Positions 17,067 to 25,169 of a DNA stretch of 37,603 nt are shown here, piece by piece. The notes beneath the pieces were generated by a model. It was not told the origin of the DNA, ran no database searches, and saw nothing but the letters and a program-made list of their open reading frames with translations. Location: the NCBI GenBank assembly GCA_017408045.1, contig JAFQVL010000071.1, positions 1 through 37,603 on the forward strand, given 5' to 3'. This DNA comes from Clostridia bacterium. GTDB lineage: Bacteria; Bacillota; Clostridia; Christensenellales; Borkfalkiaceae. A program made the position numbers and the translations under genes. Position 1 is the first letter of the stretch; each line of letters starts with the position of its first letter.

Positions 17067-17145
17067 GTTTTTTTACGGCATTTTTTGGCATTTTACAAGA
17101 AAAACTTTTCTTCGACAAAATCGGTCAGGATACCCTCGAAGAAAC

Positions 17146-17793
17146 TCAAGAAATCCGTTCAAAATCGCTAGCAGGGTGCTTACACCAAGGGCAAATAAAG
17201 TCATCGGGCAACGGTCCTTCGTGTACGTAGCCGCATACCTTGCACACCCATTTTTCCTGTGTGGGGGCTGCCTGCTTATCCTCGGCGTCTGCCGCCTTGG
17301 GGACAGCCTTCGTCTGCGGCTTGACTTCCGTTAAATACTGCTCGTAGGAAAGGCTCTTGTGGTCCGAAAGAGTTTTCGCCTCTATCACTTCCCCGACAAA
17401 CAGCGTGTGCGTGCCGTAATCGTGCGCGCCCACCACCTTGCAGGACAAGTACGCGTTTGCGTTTTCGTAGATATAATACAAGCCGTTTTCGCTGCGAGGA
17501 TATACCCTGCCTGCAAACTTATCGACGTCCTTGCCCGAGGCAAAGCCAAAGTGCTTAAAGAGCGCAAAGGGAGTATCTCTTTGCAGAATGGAAACGTTAA
17601 ATTCTCCCGTGCGGGCAATCATACCTTCGGTATAGTTGCTCTTGTTGACGAACACGACCACCCTTGTAGGGTCGCTGGTCAGCATCTGCACCGTGTTCAC
17701 GATACAGCCGTTGTCCTTTTCCCCCTCTTTCGCCGTCAAAACAAACAGCCCGTACGTAATTGCATACAGCGCTTTTTTATCCATAACACCCAT
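17146..17793 (-). CDS. flavin reductase-like protein with C-terminal rubredoxin domain
   Basis: The 215-residue protein has an FMN-binding split-barrel domain of the flavin reductase/Hrb family (about 1-160; ALYAITYGLFVLTAKEG, then GCIVNTVQMLTSDP) and, after an Ala/Lys-rich linker, a rubredoxin domain with two CxxC pairs (WVCKVCGY, ICPWCKH). Such high-molecular-weight rubredoxins pass electrons from NAD(P)H to flavodiiron NO/O2 reductases, and a rubredoxin can also reduce superoxide reductase. It follows the superoxide reductase gene by 94 bases on the same strand with no convincing promoter between, so co-transcription is likely. GGATAGGACA precedes the ATG; an in-frame ATG three codons later is an alternative. 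Confidence 0.9.
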   Translation of the reverse strand: MGVMDKKALYAITYGLFVLTAKEGEKDNGCIVNTVQMLTSDPTRVVVFVNKSNYTEGMIARTGEFNVSILQRDTPFALFKHFGFASGKDVDKFAGRVYPRSENGLYYIYENANAYLSCKVVGAHDYGTHTLFVGEVIEAKTLSDHKSLSYEQYLTEVKPQTKAVPKAADAEDKQAAPTQEKWVCKVCGYVHEGPLPDDFICPWCKHPASDFERIS

Positions 17794-17887
17794 TGTCCTA
17801 TCCTATCCTTATACGTATTGTAGGGCGAGTTGCCCCGCCCTCGCTTTTTTATTTTATTGATTGAGCATTACACCCATCGAAAGCGCC

Positions 17888-18238
17888 TTACGCCTTCCAC
17901 AATCCGTGCAGGTTGCAATACGCATACACGCCCACAACCTCGTCGCCCGCCTTCAGCGCAAACGCCACTTCGGGGGTATCGGTCGGCGCAAAGTATTTCA
18001 CCTGATAGCCGTCCTTCGTTTCTACCGCTACCCATTCGATATAGTGCGCCTCGGTCGCAGGGTGCATTACGCTACCCACGGAAACGCGCAATCTACCGCA
18101 TTTCTTTTCGACAACGGGTACGTGTTTTTCCACCGCCGCATCCGTCGAACAAGGAATCAGCTCCTTCCAACCTTCCAGTTTCAATTCCTCTTTCGAGAGG
18201 ATTACCTTTTTGCAGTTTTCACATTGATAAAATTTCAT
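17888..18238 (-). CDS. superoxide reductase (desulfoferrodoxin-like, incomplete centre I)
   Basis: Superoxide reductase reduces superoxide to hydrogen peroxide without making oxygen and is typical of anaerobes. The 116-residue protein has all five centre II iron ligands: H39, H59, H65, C108 and H111, with the usual EKHVPV and CNLHGLW contexts and the active-site Glu37-Lys38. The N-terminal desulforedoxin part has CxxC (C6, C9), but the second Cys pair is missing; only C30 remains, so the rubredoxin-like centre I is probably lost or altered. AAGGAG precedes the ATG. It heads a likely operon with the rubredoxin-flavoprotein, and a 7-1-7 palindrome near the start site suggests PerR/Fur-type control. 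Confidence 0.95.
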   Translation of the reverse strand: MKFYQCENCKKVILSKEELKLEGWKELIPCSTDAAVEKHVPVVEKKCGRLRVSVGSVMHPATEAHYIEWVAVETKDGYQVKYFAPTDTPEVAFALKAGDEVVGVYAYCNLHGLWKA

Positions 18239-18253
18239 AACCTTTCTCCTTAT

Positions 18254-18268
18254 TAAGATTAAATCTTA
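18254..18268. promoter_or_regulatory. candidate PerR/Fur-type operator
   Basis: TAAGATT and AATCTTA form a perfect inverted repeat around one central base (7-1-7), the architecture of PerR and Fur boxes. It sits just downstream of the -10 box of the superoxide reductase promoter. It matches the PerR consensus only partly (about 8 of 14 positions), so the regulator is inferred. Confidence 0.45.
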
Positions 18269-18273
18269 TTTAT

Positions 18274-18302
18274 AGTATGGCATATAAACCTGCCTTTGTC
18301 AA
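18274..18302 (-). promoter_or_regulatory. probable superoxide reductase promoter
   Basis: On the minus strand TTGACA (18297-18302) is followed after 17 bases by CATACT (18274-18279). Confidence 0.6.
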
Positions 18303-18365
18303 TAGTTTTTTGAAATATTATCCAATTTTATACAATTTTTTTTGCGTTTTTAAGCAAAAAGCATC

Positions 18366-18890
18366 TCACACGTAATAAATCCAGCCTTCCTTACGTGCTT
18401 TTGGCGCAGGCAAAGGTCCGTCCGCATAGCCGAGTACACAATGCCCGATGCCCTCCCATTCCCCTTCGATACCCAGGGAAGAAAGCAGCGATTTGCCGTA
18501 TTCGGTCGCAAATTCCTCTTTCGCACGGTGAATCCAACAGCTACCCAACCCAAGCGCGTGCGCCGCGTTCATCATATTGCCCATGACGAGGCTGCCGTCA
18601 TAGAGGTAGGTATTCACGGTAGGGTCTGCCAGCACCACCAACACCACGGGCGCGCCGTAGAAGGGATCAAAGCCCTCGTCCATGCCCAGTATCTTTGCAT
18701 TGAGCTTGCGAAGTTCATCGCGTACCTGCGTATCGGTAATTGCCAGAATTTTTACAGGCTGGCGGTTTTTGCCCGTCGGGGCGTACGTGCCTGCTTTGAG
18801 CACGCAATCCACCAACTCCTTTTCCACGGGCTTTGCCAAATACTTTTTACAGCTTCTTCTTTCTATAATATTCTTTACAGTTTCATTCAT
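18366..18890 (-). CDS. nitroreductase family protein
   Basis: The 174-residue FMN-dependent oxidoreductase has the family opening IIERRSCKKYLAKPV with the phosphate-binding Arg pair, APTGKNRQPVKI for the flavin, and GLGSCWIHRA near the C-terminal half. These enzymes reduce quinones, nitro compounds or flavins with NAD(P)H; the substrate here is unknown. Length is typical. AAGGAG precedes the ATG and a near-consensus promoter lies upstream. Its neighbours are a superoxide reductase and a rubredoxin protein, so a redox-stress role is plausible but not shown. Confidence 0.93.
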   Translation of the reverse strand: MNETVKNIIERRSCKKYLAKPVEKELVDCVLKAGTYAPTGKNRQPVKILAITDTQVRDELRKLNAKILGMDEGFDPFYGAPVVLVVLADPTVNTYLYDGSLVMGNMMNAAHALGLGSCWIHRAKEEFATEYGKSLLSSLGIEGEWEGIGHCVLGYADGPLPAPKARKEGWIYYV

Positions 18891-18911
18891 TGCTTTTTCT
18901 CCTTAAAAACC

Positions 18912-18940
18912 ATTGTACCACCAACGCGTTTTTTTGTCAA
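18912..18940 (-). promoter_or_regulatory. nitroreductase promoter
   Basis: On the minus strand TTGACA (18935-18940) and TACAAT (18912-18917) are 17 bases apart. Confidence 0.8.
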
Positions 18941-18960
18941 TACTTGGGATAAAATCTTAC

Positions 18961-18989
18961 AAAAAAACACCCTGAAACAGGGTGTTTTT
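18961..18989 (-). terminator. intrinsic terminator after YwaF-like pair 2
   Basis: AAAAACACCCTG and CAGGGTGTTTTT form a perfect stem around AAA; T runs lie on both sides. It follows the stop at 19005. Confidence 0.85.
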
Positions 18990-19004
18990 GGCTGTTTTTT
19001 GCGT

Positions 19005-19811
19005 TTATTCCGCTACGTTTCTCGACATCTTTATCTTCTGCGAGATAAACGAGGGCAGATAGAAACAAGCAGGTACGATGATATACAATGCATAGATGAT
19101 CAGCGTGATCCAAATTTTCTCCATGTCCCCGAAAATCGCAGGCAAGAAAGCGCTCGTTCCGCGGAAGAACATATAGTCCGCAGGCACGGTATAGTTCACG
19201 ATGTTCGCAGGAATGGACAAAATCAACGTCGGTACGGCAGGCAGGAACAAGTCCCAAACGCTCTTGACGCGCGTGTACCGATGATATCCCGAAAGCAGCA
19301 TCGTCAGGCAGGTGAACAGCATCACGGCGTGATAAATCATCGAATGCATTGCCGAGAAGGAAATAATCGAATAACGGTACAGCACCGTCATCGGATAGAA
19401 GAAGTTGACTGAGCCGCCAAGCAAGCCCAGCGTACAAACGTAGCCGCAAGCCGCAGTTTTTACCCTATCCTTGCCCCAGATGGCAAACGGCATCGCATAC
19501 ATGAAAATACTACAAGGATACAGGGGCAAAATTCCCGTTATTTCCAAACGCACCTCGTTGCCCGTCGTGCTCTCCCAAGTAATTTTTACCACTTCCAGCA
19601 CCGTTACCGTCGCCCAAAGAATGATAAACAGGGTCTTTACAAGTTTCTCCTTCTTATGTACGAGAATTGCCGACACGATAACGATTGCCAAAATGATGCC
19701 CGCTACAATAAAATGCAAGGGGGTAAACATCGTCCCCGGCAACTGCTCCGCCGGTGCAAGCTTGTCCTTGTGTGTGAAAAAGTTTTGCAGTAAATAGCCA
19801 AAGTCCTTCAT
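19005..19811 (-). CDS. YwaF/TMEM164-like membrane protein (pair 2, second gene)
   Basis: The 268-residue protein has seven or so membrane segments. It shows the clearest family motifs in the window: ILPLYPCSIFMYAMP with the conserved Cys, and SAMHSMIYHAVMLF with the conserved His. These match the YwaF/TIGR02206 family, related to the reported animal lipid acyltransferase TMEM164; substrate and role in bacteria are unknown. Its ATG overlaps the stop of the preceding gene by 4 bases, which indicates translational coupling. A terminator follows. Confidence 0.85.
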   Translation of the reverse strand: MKDFGYLLQNFFTHKDKLAPAEQLPGTMFTPLHFIVAGIILAIVIVSAILVHKKEKLVKTLFIILWATVTVLEVVKITWESTTGNEVRLEITGILPLYPCSIFMYAMPFAIWGKDRVKTAACGYVCTLGLLGGSVNFFYPMTVLYRYSIISFSAMHSMIYHAVMLFTCLTMLLSGYHRYTRVKSVWDLFLPAVPTLILSIPANIVNYTVPADYMFFRGTSAFLPAIFGDMEKIWITLIIYALYIIVPACFYLPSFISQKIKMSRNVAE

Positions 19812-20563
19812 GCCTCTACTCCTTTCTTATTTGTAAACAACTGATACATTCCAAAGTTCGCCCAAAACATCAACGACGCTTGCGCTACGACCACGACTAA
19901 CATATACAGCCCGTGCGAATAAACGAGCAAGTCGTCCAAAATCGGCAGTTTGAACGCATAATGCAGGAACATACAGTTGCTGCCCACCCATTCGTTGATG
20001 AAATACCCAACGACACACGCCAGTAGAATAAACGCTCCGTAGAAAATCGCGTCCTTGGCGCGCGGAGCGTACAGCCCCTTGATTAAGACCAACAAGCCCG
20101 TAAACGCCATCACCGTATGGTATAAAAGGCTGTGCAGACTTGCAGGGTGCCAAGCGGGATACAACGCAAGCGAAGTGGACGGATACAGCGTAAATAAGAC
20201 CGCCGCCAAAATGCCGCCCATCGTTATGTACGCGTAGCCCATACGGGAGAGCCATTCCGCTTTCGCGCGGCGCATCCAAATCGCATAGATGAATAAGCTG
20301 CAATAATACAGCGGAACCCAAGTGTCCGTGCCGCCGCCCTTCGCTATACGCAGGGTGATTTTTAGCACCTCTACGCCGCTGACGATAATCGCTACCCAAA
20401 GCAGCAGTTTTTCCGTCTGCTTTTTCGTCAAGTCTCGGCAAAGGTACAGCCCTGCCGCCACCAACGCCGCAAAAATGCCAATAAAGAGGAAGTGCTCCCA
20501 TGAAAATATCCCGGGGACTTGGTCCCACGTGTAATTGTCGTAAAAAAATCGGATTGCTAACAT
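19808..20563 (-). CDS. YwaF/TMEM164-like membrane protein (pair 2, first gene)
   Basis: The 251-residue protein has about seven membrane segments and the motifs VPLYYCSLFIYAIW (conserved Cys) and SLHSLLYHTVMAF (conserved His). It is a diverged paralogue of the gene it overlaps downstream, and of the pair at 11283-12958. The leader contains two hairpins (CTTTCGC/GCGAAAG and GGGCTAGCCC at 20584-20613). No strong ribosome site is visible before the ATG, so translation may be weak or controlled by the leader structures. Confidence 0.85.
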   Translation of the reverse strand: MLAIRFFYDNYTWDQVPGIFSWEHFLFIGIFAALVAAGLYLCRDLTKKQTEKLLLWVAIIVSGVEVLKITLRIAKGGGTDTWVPLYYCSLFIYAIWMRRAKAEWLSRMGYAYITMGGILAAVLFTLYPSTSLALYPAWHPASLHSLLYHTVMAFTGLLVLIKGLYAPRAKDAIFYGAFILLACVVGYFINEWVGSNCMFLHYAFKLPILDDLLVYSHGLYMLVVVVAQASLMFWANFGMYQLFTNKKGVEA

Positions 20564-20583
20564 TTTCTAAATAATAGTTTTCT

Positions 20584-20613
20584 TTCGCTGTAAGCGAAAG
20601 AGGGCTAGCCCTG
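20584..20613 (-). promoter_or_regulatory. two adjacent hairpins in the leader of YwaF-like pair 2
   Basis: CTTTCGC and GCGAAAG pair around 5 bases, and GGGCTAGCCC is a perfect palindrome next to it. Both lie between promoter and start codon. No known riboswitch is recognised, and there is no T run. Confidence 0.5.
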
Positions 20614-20643
20614 AAAAATTTTATTCGTTTTTAAACACCTGCT

Positions 20644-20671
20644 ATTATAGGGGAAATATAAAAAATGTCAA
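20644..20671 (-). promoter_or_regulatory. promoter of YwaF-like pair 2
   Basis: On the minus strand TTGACA (20666-20671) and TATAAT (20644-20649) have a 16-base spacer. Confidence 0.8.
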
Positions 20672-20725
20672 GCGTTTTTATCCATCTTCGCGGTCATCCG
20701 CTTTGACAATATTTACAAACGCACC

Positions 20726-22195
20726 TTATCGCCGCCAAGTTGCAGGCGTAAACAGCACCAACATCGGGAAAATTTCCAACCTGCCTGCTAGCATATCGAA
20801 CATATACACCACTTTGGAAAAATCGGTAAAGCCTGCGAAGTTGCCCATCGGCCCTACTACCTCACCGACGCCCGGCCCAACGTTGTTTAAGGTCGTGGCA
20901 ACCGAAGTAAACGCCGTCGTAAAGTCCCCTTGCACCAAGGGATCAAAGGAAATGAGTAGTATAGAGGTGCAGAATATTAAGATAAACGCCACCAGGTATG
21001 CGTTTACGGAACGAACCACCTCGTGTTCTACCACTCTGCCGTCCATCATAATCTTCCTTACCTGCTTGGGGTGGAGCAATCTACCCACTTCGTGCGCACC
21101 ACCCTTGGAAAGAATGATCCAACGGCTGAGCTTCATACCGCCGCACGTACTGCCAGCGCAGCCGCCGGTGAACATCAAGAGCATTAAAATTCCTATGGAA
21201 AGTTGCGGCCACAGACTGAAATCCACCTCGATCCCAAAGCCCGTAGTGGAAACGATAGAGGCGACGTAAAACGCCGACTGCCGCAGGGTATCCGCAAAAC
21301 TGCCCTTCCCTTCAAAGTTGCCCATAAAATGCACGTTGAGAGAAATCGCCGTGATTGCCGTAAATACGATAATAATGAACGTCCGTACCTCTTCCGTCAA
21401 CGCCTCCTTCGGCTTGCCGCAAAGCAACAGATAGTACGAAGTAAAGTTGATAGAGAACAAGAGCATAAACACCGTAAGCACGATTTGGATATACGGTCCG
21501 TACGCCATACCCTTTGAGGAAAAGGCAAAACCGCCCGTGCCCGCCGTGGCAAACGCCGTATGGAGCGCCTCAAACACAGTCATACCGCCGCAAAGCAGCA
21601 TAATAAATTCCGCCACCGTCATCACGGAGTAGATCGCGTACAGAATAAACGCGGTTTGGCGTACTTTGGGTACTAATTTGGAAACGATAGGTCCGGGGCT
21701 TTCCGCCTTCATCATATGCATATTTTGCGCGCCCGAAAGGGGGAGAAACGCCATCACGAACACCAGCACCCCCATACCGCCTACCCAATGGGTAAAACTG
21801 CGCCACATCAAGAGGGACTTTGCCATGCCGTCGATTTGCTCGCCCGTGAAAATGCTTGCGCCTGTCGTGGTAAAGCCGGACACCGTTTCAAACAGCGCGT
21901 CGATAAAGCTATCCGCCGTCCCCGTCAACAGAAGCGGCAGAGCACCGAACAAACTCATCACAACCCAAGAGAGAGCAACGATAACAAACCCTTCCTTGGC
22001 GTACATATTCTTATTTTTTACCTTTGGAAGCACGCATAAACCGCCCAAACCGCCGCAAATCCCGATGCAGATGAGGAAGATAAACAACTCGTACCACTCC
22101 CCATAGCAAACGGCGGTGATCGCAGGCACAAGAAAGAAGATTGCCTCGAACACGAGCAGCGCGCCCAGCGTTTTGCGTATAACCGAAAAATTCAT
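20726..22195 (-). CDS. trkH: TrkH/KtrB-type potassium uptake channel subunit
   Basis: TrkH forms the membrane pore of a potassium uptake system gated by TrkA. The 489-residue protein has the expected set of M1-P-M2 repeats; the filter-like stretches TTGASIFTG, GTGGFAFSS, TTGFGIEVD and NNVGPGVG are all visible, each with the conserved glycine. Length is typical. It lies downstream of trkA and a small lipoprotein gene on the same strand, 38 bases after the latter's stop, and is probably the last gene of that operon. AAAAGGACG before the ATG is a modest ribosome site. No clear terminator was seen after it. Confidence 0.95.
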   Translation of the reverse strand: MNFSVIRKTLGALLVFEAIFFLVPAITAVCYGEWYELFIFLICIGICGGLGGLCVLPKVKNKNMYAKEGFVIVALSWVVMSLFGALPLLLTGTADSFIDALFETVSGFTTTGASIFTGEQIDGMAKSLLMWRSFTHWVGGMGVLVFVMAFLPLSGAQNMHMMKAESPGPIVSKLVPKVRQTAFILYAIYSVMTVAEFIMLLCGGMTVFEALHTAFATAGTGGFAFSSKGMAYGPYIQIVLTVFMLLFSINFTSYYLLLCGKPKEALTEEVRTFIIIVFTAITAISLNVHFMGNFEGKGSFADTLRQSAFYVASIVSTTGFGIEVDFSLWPQLSIGILMLLMFTGGCAGSTCGGMKLSRWIILSKGGAHEVGRLLHPKQVRKIMMDGRVVEHEVVRSVNAYLVAFILIFCTSILLISFDPLVQGDFTTAFTSVATTLNNVGPGVGEVVGPMGNFAGFTDFSKVVYMFDMLAGRLEIFPMLVLFTPATWRR

Positions 22196-22233
22196 ACGAT
22201 TTTCGTCCTTTTTGTATTTTTACCGTCCGCCTG

Positions 22234-22374
22234 TTAAAAGGGCTGATCGGGAAGTTGTACCCCACCCCCCGAAACAGAGGGAGTAGGAGTAGAAGTATTC
22301 GGCTTTTCCGACGTAGAACAGCCAGCCAAACCGATTGCTAGCATTATCACAATGAACAATAAAAATTTCTTCAT
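22234..22374 (-). CDS. 46-residue lipoprotein between trkA and trkH
   Basis: This short frame encodes MKKFLLFIVIMLAIGLAGCS followed by a Ser/Thr/Pro-rich stretch and a short Gly-rich tail ending in PDQPF. The basic start, hydrophobic core and LAGC lipobox (Cys19) are a textbook lipoprotein signal, leaving only about 28 residues in the mature peptide. It starts 40 bases after the trkA stop. No strong ribosome site is seen (A-rich AAGAAAAAAAT). Position suggests an accessory part of the potassium system, but it could be a generic small lipoprotein. Confidence 0.7.
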   Translation of the reverse strand: MKKFLLFIVIMLAIGLAGCSTSEKPNTSTPTPSVSGGGVQLPDQPF

Positions 22375-22413
22375 ATTTTTTTCTTGATTCACAAATCCAC
22401 GGCTGTTTAGCCA

Positions 22414-23766
22414 TTACGCCAACGCATCTTCAATATCGAACAGCGCAACGTCCTTCGTTACCATAATCACCGAATCGCCCGCCAAAATACTGTCGTTGCC
22501 TCGGGGCAAAATCACTTTGCCGTCGCGTACGATAGACGCCACCAAAACCCCTTGTTTCCAAGGCAACTCGCTAATCGGCTTTCCGACGACCGCAGAGCCT
22601 TCTCGCACGATAAATTCCGCCGCTTCCACTTGGTCCTGCACCACGTTATAGAAGTTTTGCATATTGCTGCCGTGGACATTTTTCGCAGAGCGAACGTGCC
22701 GCAAAATGATGTCTGCCGTCAAATTCTTCGGGCAAACCACGGTGTCCAAATCCAACTTTGCCACAACACCGTCGTAATCGATGCGATTAATTTTGCTCAC
22801 CAACTTTTTTACTCCCCATTCTTTCGCAAACAGCGAGAGCAAAATATTCTCCTCGTCCAAGCTCGCCAGAGCCACGAACGCCTCCGCCTTTTCAATCCCC
22901 TGTTCCTTTAACAGAGCATAATCGCTTGGATTCGCGTTGATAACGGTTGTTTTCGGGTACTTGGATGCAAACTCCTCGCACAGGTCGTGGTTTTTTTCGA
23001 TTATCTTTAACGCAACGCTCGACCCTAATATATCGCAAAGATAACGGGTAATCACGCCGCCGCCGACAATCAGCGCATCCTTTACAGCGTGTCTTTTACG
23101 GCGGATTTTCGTCAAGAAATCAACAGCGTCCTTGGGCGTAGAAACAAAGGTCAGAACGTCCTTTTCTTCAAACACGGTATCGCCGTGGACGATATACGCT
23201 TCGTCCCCCCGTTCTACGGCGGCAAATTGTACGTTCGCGCGAAGCTTAGGCATAATCTCACGCACCGATTGCCCGACGAGCAGGTTTCCTGCACCAAGAC
23301 GAATGGAAATCAATTCCACCTTGCCCTCGCCAAACGGCTCGATACGCACCGCCGACGGAAAACGCAATACTCTCGCAATCTCTTTCGCTGCTTCGTATTC
23401 AGGGTTGATAACGGCGGCAAGGTCAAGCTGCTTTTGCAAATATTGAGCCTCTTTGCTGTATTCGGGGTCTTTGATACGGGCTACCGTCTTGCAGTTCCCC
23501 TCTTTTTTGGCAATCATGCAACAGAGCAAATTGAGTTCATCCGAGTTGGTAACCGCAATCAACAAATCGGCGTCCGCGATGCCCGCCTCCTGCAGGACGG
23601 AGAAGGTTGCGCCGTTCCCGACCACCCCCATGACGTCGAATTGCGCCGTCGTTTCAGCAACCTTTTCCGCAGAAACGTCTACCACCACGACGTCGTTGTC
23701 GTCCGCATTCAATTTTCCTGCCAGCGAGTAGCCCACCCGTCCACAGCCGACGATAATGATTTTCAT
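22414..23766 (-). CDS. trkA: Trk potassium uptake regulatory subunit
   Basis: TrkA is the cytoplasmic NAD(H)/nucleotide-binding ring that gates TrkH. The 450-residue protein has two RCK halves: an N-terminal Rossmann motif (IIIVGCGRVGYSLAGKL, then VVVVDVSAEKV and the GNGATF loop), and a second half starting about residue 230 (DALIVGGGVITRYLCDIL, NANPSDYALL), each followed by a TrkA-C domain. Length matches two-RCK TrkA proteins. AAAGGAG precedes the ATG. It heads the trkA-lipoprotein-trkH operon. The roughly 85-base leader shows no c-di-AMP (ydaO) riboswitch that I can recognise. Confidence 0.96.
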   Translation of the reverse strand: MKIIIVGCGRVGYSLAGKLNADDNDVVVVDVSAEKVAETTAQFDVMGVVGNGATFSVLQEAGIADADLLIAVTNSDELNLLCCMIAKKEGNCKTVARIKDPEYSKEAQYLQKQLDLAAVINPEYEAAKEIARVLRFPSAVRIEPFGEGKVELISIRLGAGNLLVGQSVREIMPKLRANVQFAAVERGDEAYIVHGDTVFEEKDVLTFVSTPKDAVDFLTKIRRKRHAVKDALIVGGGVITRYLCDILGSSVALKIIEKNHDLCEEFASKYPKTTVINANPSDYALLKEQGIEKAEAFVALASLDEENILLSLFAKEWGVKKLVSKINRIDYDGVVAKLDLDTVVCPKNLTADIILRHVRSAKNVHGSNMQNFYNVVQDQVEAAEFIVREGSAVVGKPISELPWKQGVLVASIVRDGKVILPRGNDSILAGDSVIMVTKDVALFDIEDALA

Positions 23767-23857
23767 ATTTTTCTCCTTTCCAGCGTAGAAATACTACCCC
23801 GTTTCTTAAGCCTCAAGCGTAGCTTGTTTTTTACGCAATATCCGCTCAACATTCCCT

Positions 23858-23886
23858 ATTATGGCACAATTATCATCAAATGTCAA
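23858..23886 (-). promoter_or_regulatory. trk operon promoter
   Basis: On the minus strand TTGACA (23881-23886) and CATAAT (23858-23863) are 17 bases apart. Confidence 0.75.
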
Positions 23887-23937
23887 GTTTTTCAAAATGT
23901 TTCCTGCTTTAACCTTTCCATCTTCCGTATAAAGCAC

Positions 23938-23966
23938 TTGACTTTAAAAAAAATATCGTCTATAAT
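23938..23966 (+). promoter_or_regulatory. promoter of M20 peptidase gene
   Basis: TTGACT (23938-23943) and TATAAT (23961-23966) have a 17-base spacer. A perfect short hairpin, CGTGCC/GGCACG at 23975-23988, lies at the start of the transcript. Confidence 0.8.
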
Positions 23967-24015
23967 CATTTTATCGTGCCGTGGCACGCAAAACAAGAAG
24001 GACGGACGCTGGATT

Positions 24016-25164
24016 ATGGAATGTAAAAATCTGTTTGACTGTATAGACGGCCTCTACGATAAATACGTCGATCTTTGGACAGAAATCTGCAATATGGAAA
24101 CCCCTACAATGCATAAGGAGTTGGTGGATCGGCTCGGCAACTATTTCTTGAACTTTGCAAAGCAAAAGGGTTGGGAAACGGAAGTCTTTGAAAACCCCAC
24201 CGGCAACGTCGTGTGTATGACCATGAACGCAAACGCAAGCAAAGAGCCCATCACCTTCTCCGGCCATATGGACACGGTGCACCCCGTCGGCTCTTTCGGA
24301 TCGCCCGCCGTTAGAATGGACGAAAAAAATATCTACGGCCCTGGGGTATCCGACTGCAAAGGGGGCTTGGTTGCGGCGCTGCTCGCAATGGACGCCCTCG
24401 AAAAATGCGGCTTTTCCGATAGACCCGTACGCCTGCTGGTGCAGAGCGACGAAGAGGCTGGCAGCCGTCCCATCAACAAGCCGAGCATTGAATACATATG
24501 CGAAAAATCCAAGGATTCACGGGCGTTTTTTAACTTAGAGCCAAACGTCGCAGGCTCTGCCTGCGTACAGCGCAAGGGCATCATCACCTACACGATGAAG
24601 ATTTGGGGGGTTGAGGCGCACTCTTCCCTTTGCGCGGTAAGCGGCGCTAACGCCATCGCCGAGGCGGCGCATAAGATTTTGGAGTTGGAAAAATGTAAGG
24701 ACCACAACGGGATTACCTGCAACTGCGGCGTCATCTCTGGGGGAACGACGCACAATACCGTCCCTGGCTACTGCGAAGTTCGGGTGAACTTCCGTTTCAC
24801 CTGCGCCAAAGAGCAAGAGGTGATTGCGCAGTATATGCAAGAACTTGAAAAGACCGTCTACGTTCCCGGCTGTAGAACGGAAATAGAGGTGTATGGTTCT
24901 CGTCCTGCTATGGAGCGAGTAGAAAGAAACCTCGAACTACTGGATACGGTGAATGGGATTTTTGAGAAAAATGGGTTGTCGACCTTCCAGCCGATTATGA
25001 AACAAGGCGGCTCGGACGCGTCGCAAATAACGACGGCAGGAATTCCTTGCTTAGACGGGTTTGGGGTACGCGGCGGAAACGTACACTCCCCGAACGAATT
25101 TGGAGTTTTAGAATCGCTGAGAGAGGCGGCAAAACGCTTGGCGGCAATCACCTATTCTCTCTAA
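24016..25164 (+). CDS. M20 family metallopeptidase (glutamate carboxypeptidase-like)
   Basis: M20 enzymes are di-zinc exo- or dipeptidases. The 382-residue protein has the ligands and motifs in order: SGHMDTVHP (H84, D86), GVSDCKGG (bridging D113), SDEEAGS (catalytic E146, ligand E147), a dimerisation domain with HSSLCAVSGANAI, and a final NVHSPNEFG His. It resembles the CPG2/ArgE-like group; the substrate is unknown. The start is ATG 24016, with GAAGGAC upstream; the frame is open far upstream but crosses the promoter. Its terminator is separated from the stop codon by the inserted element at 25170. Confidence 0.93.
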   Translation: MECKNLFDCIDGLYDKYVDLWTEICNMETPTMHKELVDRLGNYFLNFAKQKGWETEVFENPTGNVVCMTMNANASKEPITFSGHMDTVHPVGSFGSPAVRMDEKNIYGPGVSDCKGGLVAALLAMDALEKCGFSDRPVRLLVQSDEEAGSRPINKPSIEYICEKSKDSRAFFNLEPNVAGSACVQRKGIITYTMKIWGVEAHSSLCAVSGANAIAEAAHKILELEKCKDHNGITCNCGVISGGTTHNTVPGYCEVRVNFRFTCAKEQEVIAQYMQELEKTVYVPGCRTEIEVYGSRPAMERVERNLELLDTVNGIFEKNGLSTFQPIMKQGGSDASQITTAGIPCLDGFGVRGGNVHSPNEFGVLESLREAAKRLAAITYSL

Positions 25165-25169
25165 ACGGC

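Noticed and set aside
17815-17860. Terminator between superoxide reductase and rubredoxin-flavoprotein genes
   Set aside because: The hairpin (AGGGCG...CGCCCT) has its T run on the plus strand only, so it would not stop the leftward transcript. It may be a small repeat.
23767-23857. c-di-AMP (ydaO) riboswitch before trkA
   Set aside because: The leader is short (about 85 bases) and lacks the family's conserved blocks.
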